From Boswellia sacra (Eukaryota > Streptophyta > Magnoliopsida > Sapindales > Burseraceae): a stretch of DNA of 64,000 nucleotides. Of the stretch, positions 10,641 to 21,943 are shown one piece after another. Made by a program: the position numbers and the translations under genes. The notes beneath the pieces are model-generated. The model was given only the letters and a program-made list of their open reading frames with translations. It had not been told where the DNA came from and searched no databases. The stretch lies in the NCBI GenBank assembly GCA_013180625.2, contig SNVD02001232.1:62001-126000 (forward strand), read 5' to 3'. Every line of letters starts with the position of its first letter. Position 1 is the stretch's first letter.

Positions 10641-13600
10641 CTACTCAACATTCGCTGACACGTCATCAGATGTCCCTATGGTGGTCGCAACATCAGTTGA
10701 GACAACATCGGTAGTCCCTGTGGTGGCTGCAACTTCGGTAAGTAGAACATCGGTAGGCCCTGTGATGGCCGCAACCTCAACAGGCCCCATGATGGCTGGG
10801 ACGGCCTCCTCTACCTGTGGACGAACTCGATAAGCCCAAAGCTGTAATGCCATTCTTTGCCACTGTAGTTCGTCCATGCATGTCTTAAAGGCCGTTAGTG
10901 GAATGCCCCCCGCTAAGAACTCCATGTACTTCAAATAGTACACGCTGCATGCTCCTCCCCCAACCTCGTGCTGCAGCACCTCGGTCTCATCCTCGATGCG
11001 CTCAATGTCATTTGGGGTTACAGGATAGTCAGGAAGACCGTAAACATCCATTGACACCATACGGGGTATCAACTTAGCCAGACATCGGACTGCATCTCTA
11101 ACTGTGTCGGTGGAACTATGCGTAATACATGAGTCATATATGACTACAACACGGCGATTCATATCCACCTCGGATGCCACCCAATGATCACCTCCGATGT
11201 TAACGGGGACATAGAGCTAAAAAGGAAGTTGAGAACATGAAAATCGAGATCAACATTTCAAATAAAACGGCACATACTAACACATTGAATATAAATGTAC
11301 TTACCCTATCCACATCGACCCATGGTCGTCCATCGAGCGACATCTCCCCGAGGACAAACTGGACCATATCGGCCTCATTCAATCGATTAATGTCATCCAG
11401 TCTGTCTGAGTATAGTGTCACAATGACTTTACTTTTAACTATAATTTCATGAGTACGGGTACCACATTGAAGGAATAAAAAATTAACTATAAATTCAGAT
11501 GTTTAGCAAATACCTACCCAGAAAGTGGTGTCCAAGAAAGCAGACCTTAGGACACCGGCTGCGCCCATATCGCGAGCTCTACAACGTAACACCCACAAGT
11601 AGCTATCCATGTGTTGCATATTGTAGCCTTCATTAATGTATAAAATTCAAAATCTATATTGCAATACTGGAGAAGAGGAGAAGAAGTTAAACAAACCTCA
11701 GATGCAAGCCACTCTGACGGTGTCATCAACGTCTTGAAGAACTCATGATCAATGATGTAGACGCCCAAATTAATATCACCCACTTCGTCCTCCAGCCATT
11801 CATTGAAGCTGATGCAATCAGCAGCTAGTATGGGGGCACGTGGGTCAAATAGTGGAACCTGAGTCAACAAGGACATGCACAAGACAATGAATGTATCGTG
11901 GACAGCGGTCTCGTCAGGATGTACAGTGGGCTCCTCGGGGGGCTGAAGATCTAGTCTCTCTACAGGCTAAACAACTGGGGCCTCCGACTATATAGTAGGC
12001 TCAACCCTCGCCCTCTTTCTACTCAGTGGACTAACAAAGGGCCTCCGTTTATGCTTTCTCAAAAATAGACAACAACCTCAGAGCGAAACGAAGCCTGTAG
12101 GAGGAGCATCGATGGCACGAACACTCGTGTTCGTGGGTCAGATTCTATTGGCTTCTAACCTTCATCGTCATTGCCTGAACCTCCATCCGAATCCTATATT
12201 AAAGCAAACCATAACGTCGAGTTAAGCAGTATGACATCATGGAAATCACAAAATCTGTTTATTAACTTGTGCAACAGACTGAGGCAGCGTATCCAAAATG
12301 GCCACCTAGTATAACAATAGCCTTACGTAGATGAACTATCTCCTCCCGCATGTCCTTGTTCTCTGCCTGTAACACTACCATCTCCTCTCGGAGTCCTGCA
12401 AGCTCATGTAGAACTATGCTTTTGAACGCATCATGGAACAGTTGCGCCTATATATCATTATTCACGATCACCATGACAAACCAACCAAGCAATAATGTAA
12501 ACGGATAAGTATACCAATATAAATTCTCATTACATACCTTCGAGCTTGAAGGGACATCATGTACAGAAGAGAAAATGTCATGGTAGGTGGTCATGGGACC
12601 CAACAGAGGAATCAAATCGCCTGCAGGACCAAAGCTATCGAACGTGGTAGGCGCAGGATTGATGAAGGGACCAACTATGTCCATGTCTGCCCCCACATCA
12701 AGTCTATCAATGGAATATGTCCAGCAAGATGAGTTTCAGATAGATCCTCACGACCGTGACTCTCCAATGTTGAAGGTGTAGGACTAACGGGGGAAGCAGG
12801 CAATAGAGACCGTACATGTTCATTTGCAAGACTGGCTGTGTCTCTGACTGGCCCCACCTCAGGTCTAATAGAGGAACTCTGACCAGCAGGAGGTGGAGCT
12901 GATGGATTCTCTGTCCGAAGTGGCTCAATCCTCTCATCGGGCATTAAAGGAGCATCCATAGATGTCGCCCAGGCTACATGCGTACCTCTCCAGATTCCAA
13001 CTACTTTAGCAAGCCTAATATACCAATCTGTCATCTGCTCTACCTTAGATGGCTCCAAAACGATGAGTAAATGAGCCTGCGTCAACAAATAATCCATCAA
13101 ATTAAATAGTTATTTGCTGTGACCAAAAACAGGAAAACTTTAAACCATAGGGGAACCTTACATAACTGCCTCCTAACCAACAAGACATCACATTTGACGA
13201 TGTCTTTTGAGGGGTCTTCTTTGTCTCCCACTTCAAAAACTACGGTATCCTCTCCCCATCGACCGCTTGCCCATACGTCGTACCAATGTACGACACAGCC
13301 TCGTACAACCAAACTTAATAACATAAGGGTTTTTTAGTGACAGATAGTATTTAAATTTGTAACTCAAAGAAACTAATAAACACGTCAACACATTTGTTTT
13401 TCAGTATGTACTTGAATAGCGTAGGGGCACCCTTCTAAGTTATGCATCTCATGCTGCTTTCCTTTCCCCTTCGCTTTCTTGTTCTTCGCTTCAGCTCGCG
13501 TCTTATACCTTTCTAACCTCCTGTTATAAGCGTTTTTCATTCCTTTAAGTGTCTTCTGGTAAGACACCAAACCCCATGGATAATTGTTAAAATCATCTAA

Positions 13601-14500
13601 TGTGTTAACAAAATTCAACTACACATGGGAGACATATTGGCGTCAATCCCGTCTCATGAAAAAATGCTTGAGCACGTAATACAATGCCAGCTTTACGGCA
13701 TCCTCGTCTGGCATAGCTGACACATCTAATGCACAAAGTCTCAGATAGAAATCCATGAGCTACATGTCCTCGCCCTCGAAATACATATCCAACAAAGGGC
13801 AATGATTCAAGACAGTTGGTATTGGTGGCACGGTGGAAGCAAATCTCAATCCGCTAACTAAACTGAACTCATGGCCAGAAAAACAAACCAGTCTTCTTGG
13901 AAAGAAGGGAAAAAAAACATAAAATGCCAATAATGGTAACAAAAAACATAACTACAAATACCATATGCTCAAGAATAAAATTACTTAACTGCATTGTAGT
14001 TCAAAACCATATTTTTACCTTCAATAAGGAACCACATCTCTTTATCGTACCCCACTGTGTTAACCTCCCACAAAAGCACATTATGCACCAACTGACATGG
14101 AAAGGACGGCTCCCGAATGTCTAGGAGAAACCCAAAACATGTATTACGAAACATGTTTTTTTGCCTCTCACTCAACTTCGCGTGAATCCATTCTATACAG
14201 TCCAAACTTGCCAAGTTTGTGATCACCCAATGGTAGTGCTCACCATACGGTGTCTTCAGGGTGAAGGACAGTCCAAATTCATTTGCCATTTGCTTCAACC
14301 TACAAAAACAAAGTCCGTTATAGTTAAATGCGATGCAGAAAAGCAAAAAAAACAAGGCCAAAGCAAGCAACCTGTCAAAACGCTCGACACACTCGACAGA
14401 ACTCGATGCGCTCGATAGAGCTCGACAACAGAAACTGATGAAACTTTTGTCGGATACCTCCAACCAACATACGCTAGGCTTGACATCCGACAATACTATT
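10641..14500 (-). pseudogene. Ulp1-like SUMO-protease family gene of MULE type (DUF1985 plus C48 peptidase), multi-exon
   Basis: Exons read from right to left. The exon starting just after TTTTGTAG near 14300 encodes a DUF1985-like domain (MFRNTCFGFLLDI, QLVHNVLLWEV). Next come the NYPWGLVSYQKTL block (13385-13618), a Pro/Ser-rich linker (12450-13100) and a peptidase start (11547-11882, with HEFFKTLMTPSEW). The short exon 11520-11630 reads DSYLWVLR. The C-terminal exons are at 11421-11305 and 11216-10641, joined by GTAAGT at 11304 and TTTTTAG before 11216. Cysteine-protease residues remain: His in GGDHWVA, Asp in VVIYDS and Cys in GGACSVYYLKY. The normal context around Cys is DCG, here GAC. 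A Thr/Val repeat tail ends the protein. I cannot prove a single intact transcript, hence pseudogene. It may still be a working gene. Confidence 0.65.
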
Positions 14501-15060
14501 GTGTCGGATGTCGAACTAGTCGAGTGTCGGATTCAGAATCTAACATTGTAAAATCTTCAGTTGATGTATCAGACACTTGACACAATTGTTTTTACTTTTA
14601 TCTGACACTCAACATCAGGTCATTTTACATAAAACTGACACTCGACATTCTCTACAGAGATGTTGAGTGTCGGATACATGGTTCGAGACATCGATATGTC
14701 GGTTTCCACGAAACTGACACTCAATGTCTTTGAAAACTCTCTGATATCGCGATCGCCATCGTCTTCGTCGCTATCAAAATTATCAAATTCCACCGTTTTC
14801 ATACACATCAAACCACAAAATCAACTAATAACACTTTATTTAGCCCCACAAACACAGAATAAGTTCAAAAATTGATTGGAAACTCAAATCCCTAATTCAA
14901 AATCTCTAAAATCTAGCCCAAATCAAACGATCCAGAAAACAACCAAAGAAATTACTAAATCTACAAAAGAACCAATGAAGAAACTTACCCGAGTGTCGGT
15001 TCTTGCTTTTCTCTATGTCGTCTTGCTTCTATCCTCAAAGGATGGTCGTGTCGGATTGTG
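14380..15060. repeat. Cluster of GTGTCGGAT / GACACTCGACA motifs, probable subterminal repeat
   Basis: About ten or more copies of a GTGTCGG(A/T)T core, in both orientations, lie within 680 bp upstream of the Ulp1-like gene. Examples are TGTCGGATACC, GACATCCGACA, GAGTGTCGGATTC, CTGACACTCGACATTC and GAGTGTCGGTTC. Such dense short motifs near the end of a DNA transposon are typical of transposase-binding subterminal arrays. They are absent elsewhere in the window as far as I can see. Confidence 0.6.
14482..14512. repeat. Perfect 11-bp inverted repeat (hairpin)
   Basis: GACATCCGACA at 14482-14492 is followed by nine bases and then its exact complement TGTCGGATGTC at 14502-14512. It is built from the same motif as the surrounding cluster. 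Confidence 0.85.
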
Positions 15061-15230
15061 TTTCGAATGGTGGCGAGGGGTTATGGAAATAGATGTCTCT
15101 CAGTCAAGGAAGATGGAAATCAATACTTTAGGAATAAATTGAATTATTAAGGGTATTGTAGTCATTTTACGAAAAAAGTGTCTATGACATGAAAATTTTT
15201 CATGTTGTCTATATATTTCATTTAAGTCCC

Positions 15231-15719
15231 CTAATAGTGTTTATTTTTTTAATTTTCCTTAGAATTAATACTAATTTTACTAATAAAAGAATGGACTTTA
15301 TTGTTATTTTGTTAAATTTTTTACAAAATAGTCCTAAAATACTACTGCATTAATTCTTGGAAAATAGTTTGGCCTCAAGGGTAACTGAAAAAAAAAAAAA
15401 AGAGATTGGAAATACACATATTCTAAAGCTTTTAGAGATATAATGTGGATATATATATAACCTTATATTTATAACAATTAAAAATTATATTTTTATATTA
15501 TTTTCTCAAAACACCATTAAATTTTGCTAAAATCATATCAATAGAGAGAATCTGATGGTCAATTTCACTCTTAAGTCTTGCAACTAAAGACTTTTTTGCA
15601 AAGTCACTGGGGGAAAGGGTTTTTTTTTTGTGTATTCTGAAAAATAGTTTCCAGAATAAGCATATTTACTAATGCATTTAAATCAATATAAAGCATTTGT
15701 TATTTTAAAAATTCAAAAA
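15231..15719. other. AT-rich non-coding DNA
   Basis: No coding frame, RNA gene or repeat partner is visible. The stretch contains poly-A and poly-T runs and serves as the junction between the MULE and segment A. Confidence 0.6.
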
Positions 15720-17615
15720 AATTAATACTAATAACGTATTCTTACTAAATTTCAAAAATAAAAATTCAAAATACATAAATAAACACCCCTTAAGTTTTTC
15801 TTTCTTTACTAAGCAAAATCGTAAGTGTGTAAGAAAGTATCTGCTAACTTTCTTGACTCATTTCTGGAAGTTTCCTGTACCTCTCTCCCAGACCTTGTTT
15901 TCCATTATAAAATCTTTAAGCAGAGCCAATAATAAAATACAATATCGATCGTAAAAATGAAGTTTTGCTTTGATCATTGGATAAATTCAATGATGAAAAG
16001 ATAGAAGTCCGGTAGTGGTAAAAGTAAAGAGACTTCAGCCACCCCACTAAATATTGAATCCAAGAATGACGGAGATTGAATTATTTAAATATTATTTTTA
16101 GGGTATATTAATCATACGATCTAGATTAGATTCAAACTTTTTAATGTATTTGGATCTGATAACTTAAAATTTGTGTTAAAAGTTATATAAAAATATTTAT
16201 ACGATGCTTTAACATACTAATACATTAAAAGTTGTCTAAAGTTTACAGGGCGATTTAACATACGAATACATTAAATGCATTTGTGTAAAAAGTTATATTG
16301 AAAAATAATATGTTATTAAAAATTATTCTATTCCATCTATTTATTTCCTACTTTCCTTCCTCGAAGTTTCCCAATTCGTAGCTTCTAGTTTTGATTAGGC
16401 ATAAATTCCAGGTCTCTTCAATGTGACTTGAACCTCCAGCCAAAATGTGAAGGCATGCAAAATAGTTAAAGTTAGTGCAAAAATAAAGACGATCGTGAGA
16501 AATTTTAATATCTATATTATGATTTTGGTAAAACATCAACTACGTTAAACTTTATTATAAAAGACTTCCAATTATTAAAGTATAATTATGAATTGAAATT
16601 TTGAAATAGACAATACAAGAGTTAATAAAAATAATTAAAATTAAAAAAATTGGCCAAACAAAAAGCTAAAAAGGTTGAGGAAGTAATCTACGAGATTTTT
16701 ATTTCTATTATGAGAAGATATTTTAAAAACTTCTCTAGGCGTCAGTTTTCCGATTCCTTTCCTTTAAGGTTCCTATGAATTCCATATGCCTTGCAATTCA
16801 AAGTCAAAACCAATAAATAAACAAAAGTGATGAAATGGTCAGGCGAAAGAGCTAACTTTATTCTTTCTTGAATTTCTAGGAACTTTCCTACGATTTTACA
16901 CTGGCTCTTAGCTGGGTAGAAATTGTAAGTCTTGGTCTAGCTCTGCTTCAACTTCAATTATTTTACGAGCAAATACTGGCTCTTAGCTGGGTGGAAATTG
17001 TAAGTCTTGGTCTACTTCTACTTCAATTATTGTACGAGCAAATTAAAGCAAGGAAAAGCGAGCATGCACGAGAAATCAACCAAGTAAAAGTTAGTCTAAA
17101 AGCAAAACAGACACCAGGGAACTAAGCGAAGCTCAGTCTAATCTGAATTTTGCAATAGAAACTATTATAGTTTCTCTCTTTCTCTAATGGAAGGATTTAT
17201 ATCTGATCAAGGCAACAATCTAATAAAGCAGGAAGCCTGAGTCGACTAATGAGACAAAAACAAGCTGTCGTGATTCTTCTCTGCAACTTCGAAGCCCACG
17301 AAGCTTCCTTATTTGAAGTAGAAAGTTTGAATGTCCTAAATGACCTTTTCGCCCTTATTGTGATGACGTGGCAAAAAAATTATAATTATTCTTAACACTA
17401 ATAAATTCCACCTCTGCCTTTCTGCACATTGATGTGGCCAAAGACTACATAAAAAGTTTAATAAATACTTTTTCAATAAAATTCAATTTGTATTTTTCTA
17501 AATCTATTTCAAATCCCAAATGTGCCCTACTTCTATTAAATATTTTTGAGCGGTTGGTGACCTCTAGATATATATAGGTATAATTCAGAACTTCCTTTTC
17601 ATCTATATGTGAATT
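15720..17615. repeat. Segment A: non-coding duplicated unit, copy 1
   Basis: The sequence from about 15720 to 17615 recurs, with moderate divergence, as three pieces further right: about 20420-20934, 30819-31421 and 36311-37090. Shared landmarks are GTAAGAAAGTATCTGCTAAC, GGTAGTGGTAAAAGT, the ATGCTTTAACATACTAATAC phrase, GTGAAGGCATGCAAAATAG and ATTTTACACTGG. No protein, RNA gene or LTR primer site is recognised in it. Because A lacks the copia and CACTA insertions, it acts as the empty-site reference for A'. Confidence 0.85.
16901..17043. repeat. 75-bp tandem duplication inside segment A
   Basis: CTGGCTCTTAGCTGGGT starts at 16901 and again at 16976, with the following 50 bases nearly the same. 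Segment A' has only one copy (about 36427-36500), so the duplication arose in copy A after the two copies separated, or was lost from A'. Confidence 0.85.
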
Positions 17616-18034
17616 TGTGAAGTTGGTCCAATAAACTTCATGTAGCAGTTTAAATCAGTTGTAGGAACAGTTATAGGAAGTTATGTGTAGAGGTGATGGG
17701 CAGTTACCATTATCTGCAGTTACCAGCAGTTGATGTAGCAGTTTCTGCAATTGTCCGTGATAGCTTTCATAAATCGTATTGTATGGCTGTGATTGTGTGA
17801 TAGTGTGAGTAGTTTTCATGTGTTAGTTTTCATGTATGAGTGTTTCTTCTCTTTGGGACAAAGAATAATAGAGGCTCTTTGTGTGAATGTAGGTCATTTT
17901 GGACTAAACCACATTAAACTTTGTGTGCTATTGTTATTTCTTTCATTTTTGTTAAGATCAGAATCTGTAGAATTACTTGCTGGTAAAGTTTGTTTCAACA
18001 TTTGTAACTGGAATTCATCTTCAAGGACGTAACA
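17616..18034 (+). repeat. 5' LTR of the truncated copia element, with primer site after it
   Basis: The LTR opens TGTGAAGTTGG and closes GACGTAACA. After three bases comes TGGTATCAGAGCC (18038-18050), the initiator tRNA-Met primer site. Length is about 419 bp. The start was set from the A/A' match break and the TG end, and could be off by a few bases. Confidence 0.7.
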
Positions 18035-18091
18035 AACTGGTATCAGAGCCAGTGTTGAGTGCAATTTTCTTTTGGCAAATTCTTGCTGTTT

Positions 18092-20026
18092 TTATGGCTA
18101 AGATGGGAACCAAATTTGAGGTTGAGAAGTTCACTAGTCAAAATGATTTTGGCTTGTCGAAGAAGGAGGAGAGACAAGATTTCGTGAGAAGGCCTACGGT
18201 TCTTTAATTTTGGGACTTTATGACAAGGTTTTGTGAGAGGTTCAAAAGGAGACTACAACTGCTGGGGTATGGAAAACACTTGAGGATCGATATATGTCCA
18301 CAATAGTTTCAAATAGAATCTACTTGAAGCAAAGGTTGTTTGGTTTCTTCATGGATGAGAGTAAAATGCTCAGTGATAATGTAAACGAATTTAGGAAACT
18401 CATTCAAGACTTGGAAAGTTTATCAGTTACGGTGAATGATGAAGATCACATTGTGATCTTTCTAAATTCTCTACCAAAGTCCATGGAGAATTTTGTCGAT
18501 ATTTTGAAGTATGGTAGACGAACTTTGAAGTTTGAAGAGGTTCTATCAACTGTGACTGCAAAAGATGTTGAAAAAAGGTCTGATTCAAAGAGTCAATTTG
18601 AAGCAAAAGGTTTGTTAGCAAGGGGATGATCTGAAAAGAGGGACAAAGGTAAGAATCGTGACAAATCTAAGTCAAGATTCAAGAAGAAGTGTTATATCTG
18701 TCATAAAGAAGGGTACCTCAAAAGAAATGTCTAGAAAGTAAGAGCAAAGAGAAGGAAAAAGACTACTCAGCAAGAGATGTTGTTGTGGCTTTGGACAGTT
18801 TTGTCAGTTATGACAGTTCTGATGTTCTCACAGTTACAGCAGAAAATTTAGAAGAAAATGGGTTCTAGATTCTTATTGCAGTTTTCATATGACACCAAAT
18901 AGACATTGGTTTGCTTATTACAAGTCTATTGATGGTGGAAAAGTCTTAATAAGGAACAACAATGCTTGTGATGTCAAAAAAATTGGTTCTGTTAAGATTA
19001 AGATGACAAATGGTGTAGTCAAACTCATAACAGAGGTTAGACATGTTCCTGGTTTGAAAAGAAATTTAATTTCTTTAGGGACACTAGATGTTGGAGAGTG
19101 TCAGGTGAAAGTTGAGAATAGAGTCTTGAAAGTGTTGAAAGGGTCACTTGTTGTGATGAAAGGAGTAAGAAGCAATGGTTTATATTCCTTGTTAGGTTCA
19201 ACAGTGGCTGGTATAATTAACATAACAATTGAAGATGAAGATCAAGCTGCAAAATTATGGCATTTGAGGCTCGGGCATGTTAGTGAGAAGAGGCTATCAG
19301 AATTGTGCAAACAGGGTTGTTACAAAGTAGTCAGATTGGTAAAGTTAGCTTTTGTGAACCATGTATTTTGGGAAAGCAATGTAGGTTGAGTTTAAAACAT
19401 GGTGAGCACAAAACCAAGGGAACACTGGACTATATTCACTCCGAATTATGGGGTCCATCAAGAGTGCAATCCCATGGTAGAGGTAGGTACTTTATAACCT
19501 TCATTAAGGACTACTCTAGGAAGGTCTGGGTTTATATCTTAAAGCATAAAAACCAAGCTTTTAAGACCTTTAAGCATTGGAAGGCTTTGGTGGAAACTCA
19601 AACAAGAAAGTCTATTAAGAGATTGAGAACAGATAACGGTCTGGAGTATTGTGACAGTGAGTTCAATGAGTTTTGCAGGGAATGTGGAATAGCAAGACAT
19701 TTGATAGTGAGGAAAATGCCTTAACAAAATGGTTTGACTGAGCGTGTGAACAAAACCATTTTGTAAAGAGTAAGGTGTATGTTAGCACAAGCAAAACTTT
19801 CTAAAGACTTTTGGGCTGAGGCTGTACAAACAATGGTATATTTGATTAATAGATGCCCTTCATCAAAAATAAATTTCAAAACTCTAGAAGATATATGGAG
19901 TGGAAGGCTTGCAGATTATATAAACTTGAAAATCTTTGGCTGTACAGCTTATGTGCAAACAAAAGAAGGAAAACTTGATCCTATAGCCATGCATGTGAAG
20001 ATCACCATTAAATGTGTATCTTTCTA
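18092..20026 (+). pseudogene. copia gag-protease-integrase, inactivated
   Basis: Gag starts MAKMGTKFEVEKF and continues in a second frame at 18294-18629 (RIYLKQRLFGFFMDES). Its knuckle reads CYICHKEGYLKRNV, with His and the last Cys lost. The protease loop is LDSYCSFHMTP, where the family has DSG. Integrase keeps WHLRLGHVSEKR, TDNGLEY and TERVNKT. The first catalytic Asp is replaced by Glu (IHSELWGPS) and a TAA follows the KMP stretch at 19722. Translation stops at 20026. Both the frame and active-site residues are damaged. Confidence 0.85.
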
Positions 20027-20035
20027 GTTGTTTCT

Positions 20036-20419
20036 CGCTGTTTGGGAATGTTAGAAAATGTCCAAGTAGTAGTGTTTACATTAACCCTTTTGTTTATAAA
20101 ATATTGAATGAGTTTGTCCTAGAAATTCCTTTCTAACATGGATCAGTTATATAAAACAGCTTTCTAACCTCATAAACCCCTACTCTAGTGCATAGAAAAT
20201 TTGTGGTGAGAATATGTGCTATGCATAGATAGCGCCAATCATGTTAATTTAAAAGAACTCAGTTACCTAGAGATATTAATATTATGGGTAATTCCTTGGA
20301 CCACCCCCATTATTTAGCATACTATACCATGCACCCTGAGTCTTCAAAAATGGGCACAAAACCCCCTGCCGTTAAGCTCAGTTCTGTGAAGCAAGGATAT
20401 CAAAATAATTTTATGTTAT
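20036..20419. other. Non-coding spacer between the truncated copia and segment A'
   Basis: About 20085-20150 resembles the sequence that follows segment A' at 37110-37180 (TTTGTCCTAGAAATTCCTTTCT against TGTGCCTTAGAAATTTCTTTCT), so it is probably the continuation of segment A. The rest shows nothing recognisable. Confidence 0.5.
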
Positions 20420-20934
20420 GGATAAAATTTAAAAAAATAAAACTAGCCATATATTCTTACCAAATTTTTTTTAAAAAATTCGAAAGTGCACAAATAAACA
20501 CCACCTAAGATTCCCTTTCTTTAATAGGTAAAACCGCAAGTATGTAAGAAAGTATCTGCTAACTTTCTTGACTCATTTCCTCAAAGCTTATTCTGCCTCT
20601 CTCCAAGACCTTGATATCCATTATAAAGTCTTCAAGCAGAGCCAATAATAAAATACAATATCAATTCTAAAAAGGAAGTAATATTTGTGAGTATGAAGTA
20701 AGTTTTGCTTTGATCATCAGATAAATTCAATAATGAACAGATAAAAGTCTGGTAGTGGTAAAAGTGAAGAGACTTCAGTTGCCCCACTAAATATTGAATC
20801 CAAGGATGATGGAGATTGAATTATTTAAATATTATTTTTAGGGCATATTAATTATATGGTCTAGATTAGATTTAATTTTTTTAATGTATTTGGATCTAAT
20901 AACTTAAAATTTGCGTAAAAAGTTGTATAAAATT
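20420..20934. repeat. Segment A' part 1 (left of the copia insertion)
   Basis: Matches segment A from about 15735 to 16190. It ends in the target duplication AAATT (20930-20934) directly before the 5' LTR. Segment A continues uninterrupted at the same point. Confidence 0.9.
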
Positions 20935-21882
20935 TGTTAGTGTCAATGTGACAAGTGGCAAATTTCATGAATGTGCAATGCATGTGACTAAAATTTATTT
21001 TGTCATCTTGTAATTAAACATTAATTTGGATATTTTATATTAGGAGAATTTTAACTAGAATAGGATAAAGTGATTTCGTATTCTAGTTGAATAGCTTCTA
21101 AGATAACTTGATTTGGTAGTCTACTTGAAAAGGAAGTTTTATATTGATCATATCTTATCAAATTAGGATATTCTTTGTAGTGTTCTAGTTTAATTAGGAT
21201 AATGTATTTTTGCTTCCTATATTGTTTGATATTTATCTAATAATCCTATTTGAGTTTTGCAGGCCTTTGATGATGATTAGGATTGTTGATTACATGAATT
21301 ATATAGCTGTTCATGCAGGCTATATAAAAGTGAAGCACTCAAGGCTTAACAAAGTGCAGATAGAGTGGTGTATGTGCGAAAATGTGAAGAACACTTGAGT
21401 GACCTTATTTTTCATGATCTTCATTGTAAAATCTTTATGATTGTGTTGGTTTAGACAGTGTATGACTCATATGTGTTGAGTATATGCATAGATCTATTTT
21501 GTGAGAGTTATTGAGTCATGTAAGCTTAAAAGAGTTGAGTAATTGCATGATTCTATAATAGTTATCATGGTTATGTCTAACTAAACTATTGTAGTTAAGT
21601 CCAACATGTCTGTCAAGAGCACATCAAAAGAGTGTGCGTAGGACTTTGGCTGTGATCAAGGGTGATCAAGTTTACATAGATTAAGTTAGTGAGAAAGCGA
21701 GTAGCTACTACTGCAAAGAGTCCTAAGTCGAGTGTAAACGCATACAGCATAGTGGATCGCAACTCTTGTTGCCCGTGGATGTAGGTTGGCTGATAGTCAA
21801 ACTACGTAAAGCTTTCTATTTCATCATTCTTAACTATTTCAGTTACATCTGTGATAACTAACCATACACTGTGAAAACTTAA
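20935..21882 (+). repeat. 5' LTR of the complete copia element
   Basis: It starts TGTTAGTGTCAATG and ends AAAACTTA just before the primer site TGGTATCAAAGC (21886-21897). That site has one mismatch to the usual iMet-type sequence. The LTR aligns along its length with 29874-30818, with scattered substitutions and small indels, so the insertion is not recent. Confidence 0.92.
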
Positions 21883-21943
21883 AATTGGTATCAAAGCGGG
21901 TTCACTAAAATACAAGTGTAGATCAAGCTTTTCTTTTGCAAGT

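Larger units (their letters stand above)
6758..15230. mobile_element. MULE carrying a Ulp1-like gene (KAONASHI/CUMULE class), left end missing
   Basis: A plus-strand MURA-type transposase relic and a minus-strand Ulp1-like protease gene face each other tail to tail, separated by about 1.2 kb of repeats. This pairing is known from KAONASHI MULEs of Arabidopsis and CUMULE of melon. The left end is cut off by the SIRE-like copia insertion. The right end is placed near 15230 because a motif-rich subterminal region (14380-15060) gives way to plain AT-rich DNA there. No inverted repeat partner can be seen, so the right border is approximate. Confidence 0.65.
17616..20035 (+). mobile_element. Truncated Ty1/copia element (5' LTR, gag, protease, integrase)
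   Basis: A 5' LTR and primer site precede a decayed gag-protease-integrase frame that stops near 20026. There is no RT, RNase H or visible 3' LTR. The element begins exactly where the match between segments A and A' breaks (CATATATGTTAATTCATGA in A'). Sequence after about 20085 again resembles the A' continuation near 37110-37180. The 3' half was therefore lost by deletion. Confidence 0.8.

Noticed and set aside
10630..10833. Plus-strand ORF with Thr/Ser/Val repeats
   Set aside because: It is the antisense shadow of the repetitive C-terminal tail of the Ulp1-like gene.
15720..17615. Segment A as an LTR pair with A'
   Set aside because: No primer-binding site or polypurine tract adjoins either copy, the ends are not TG...CA, and no retroelement fills the space between them.
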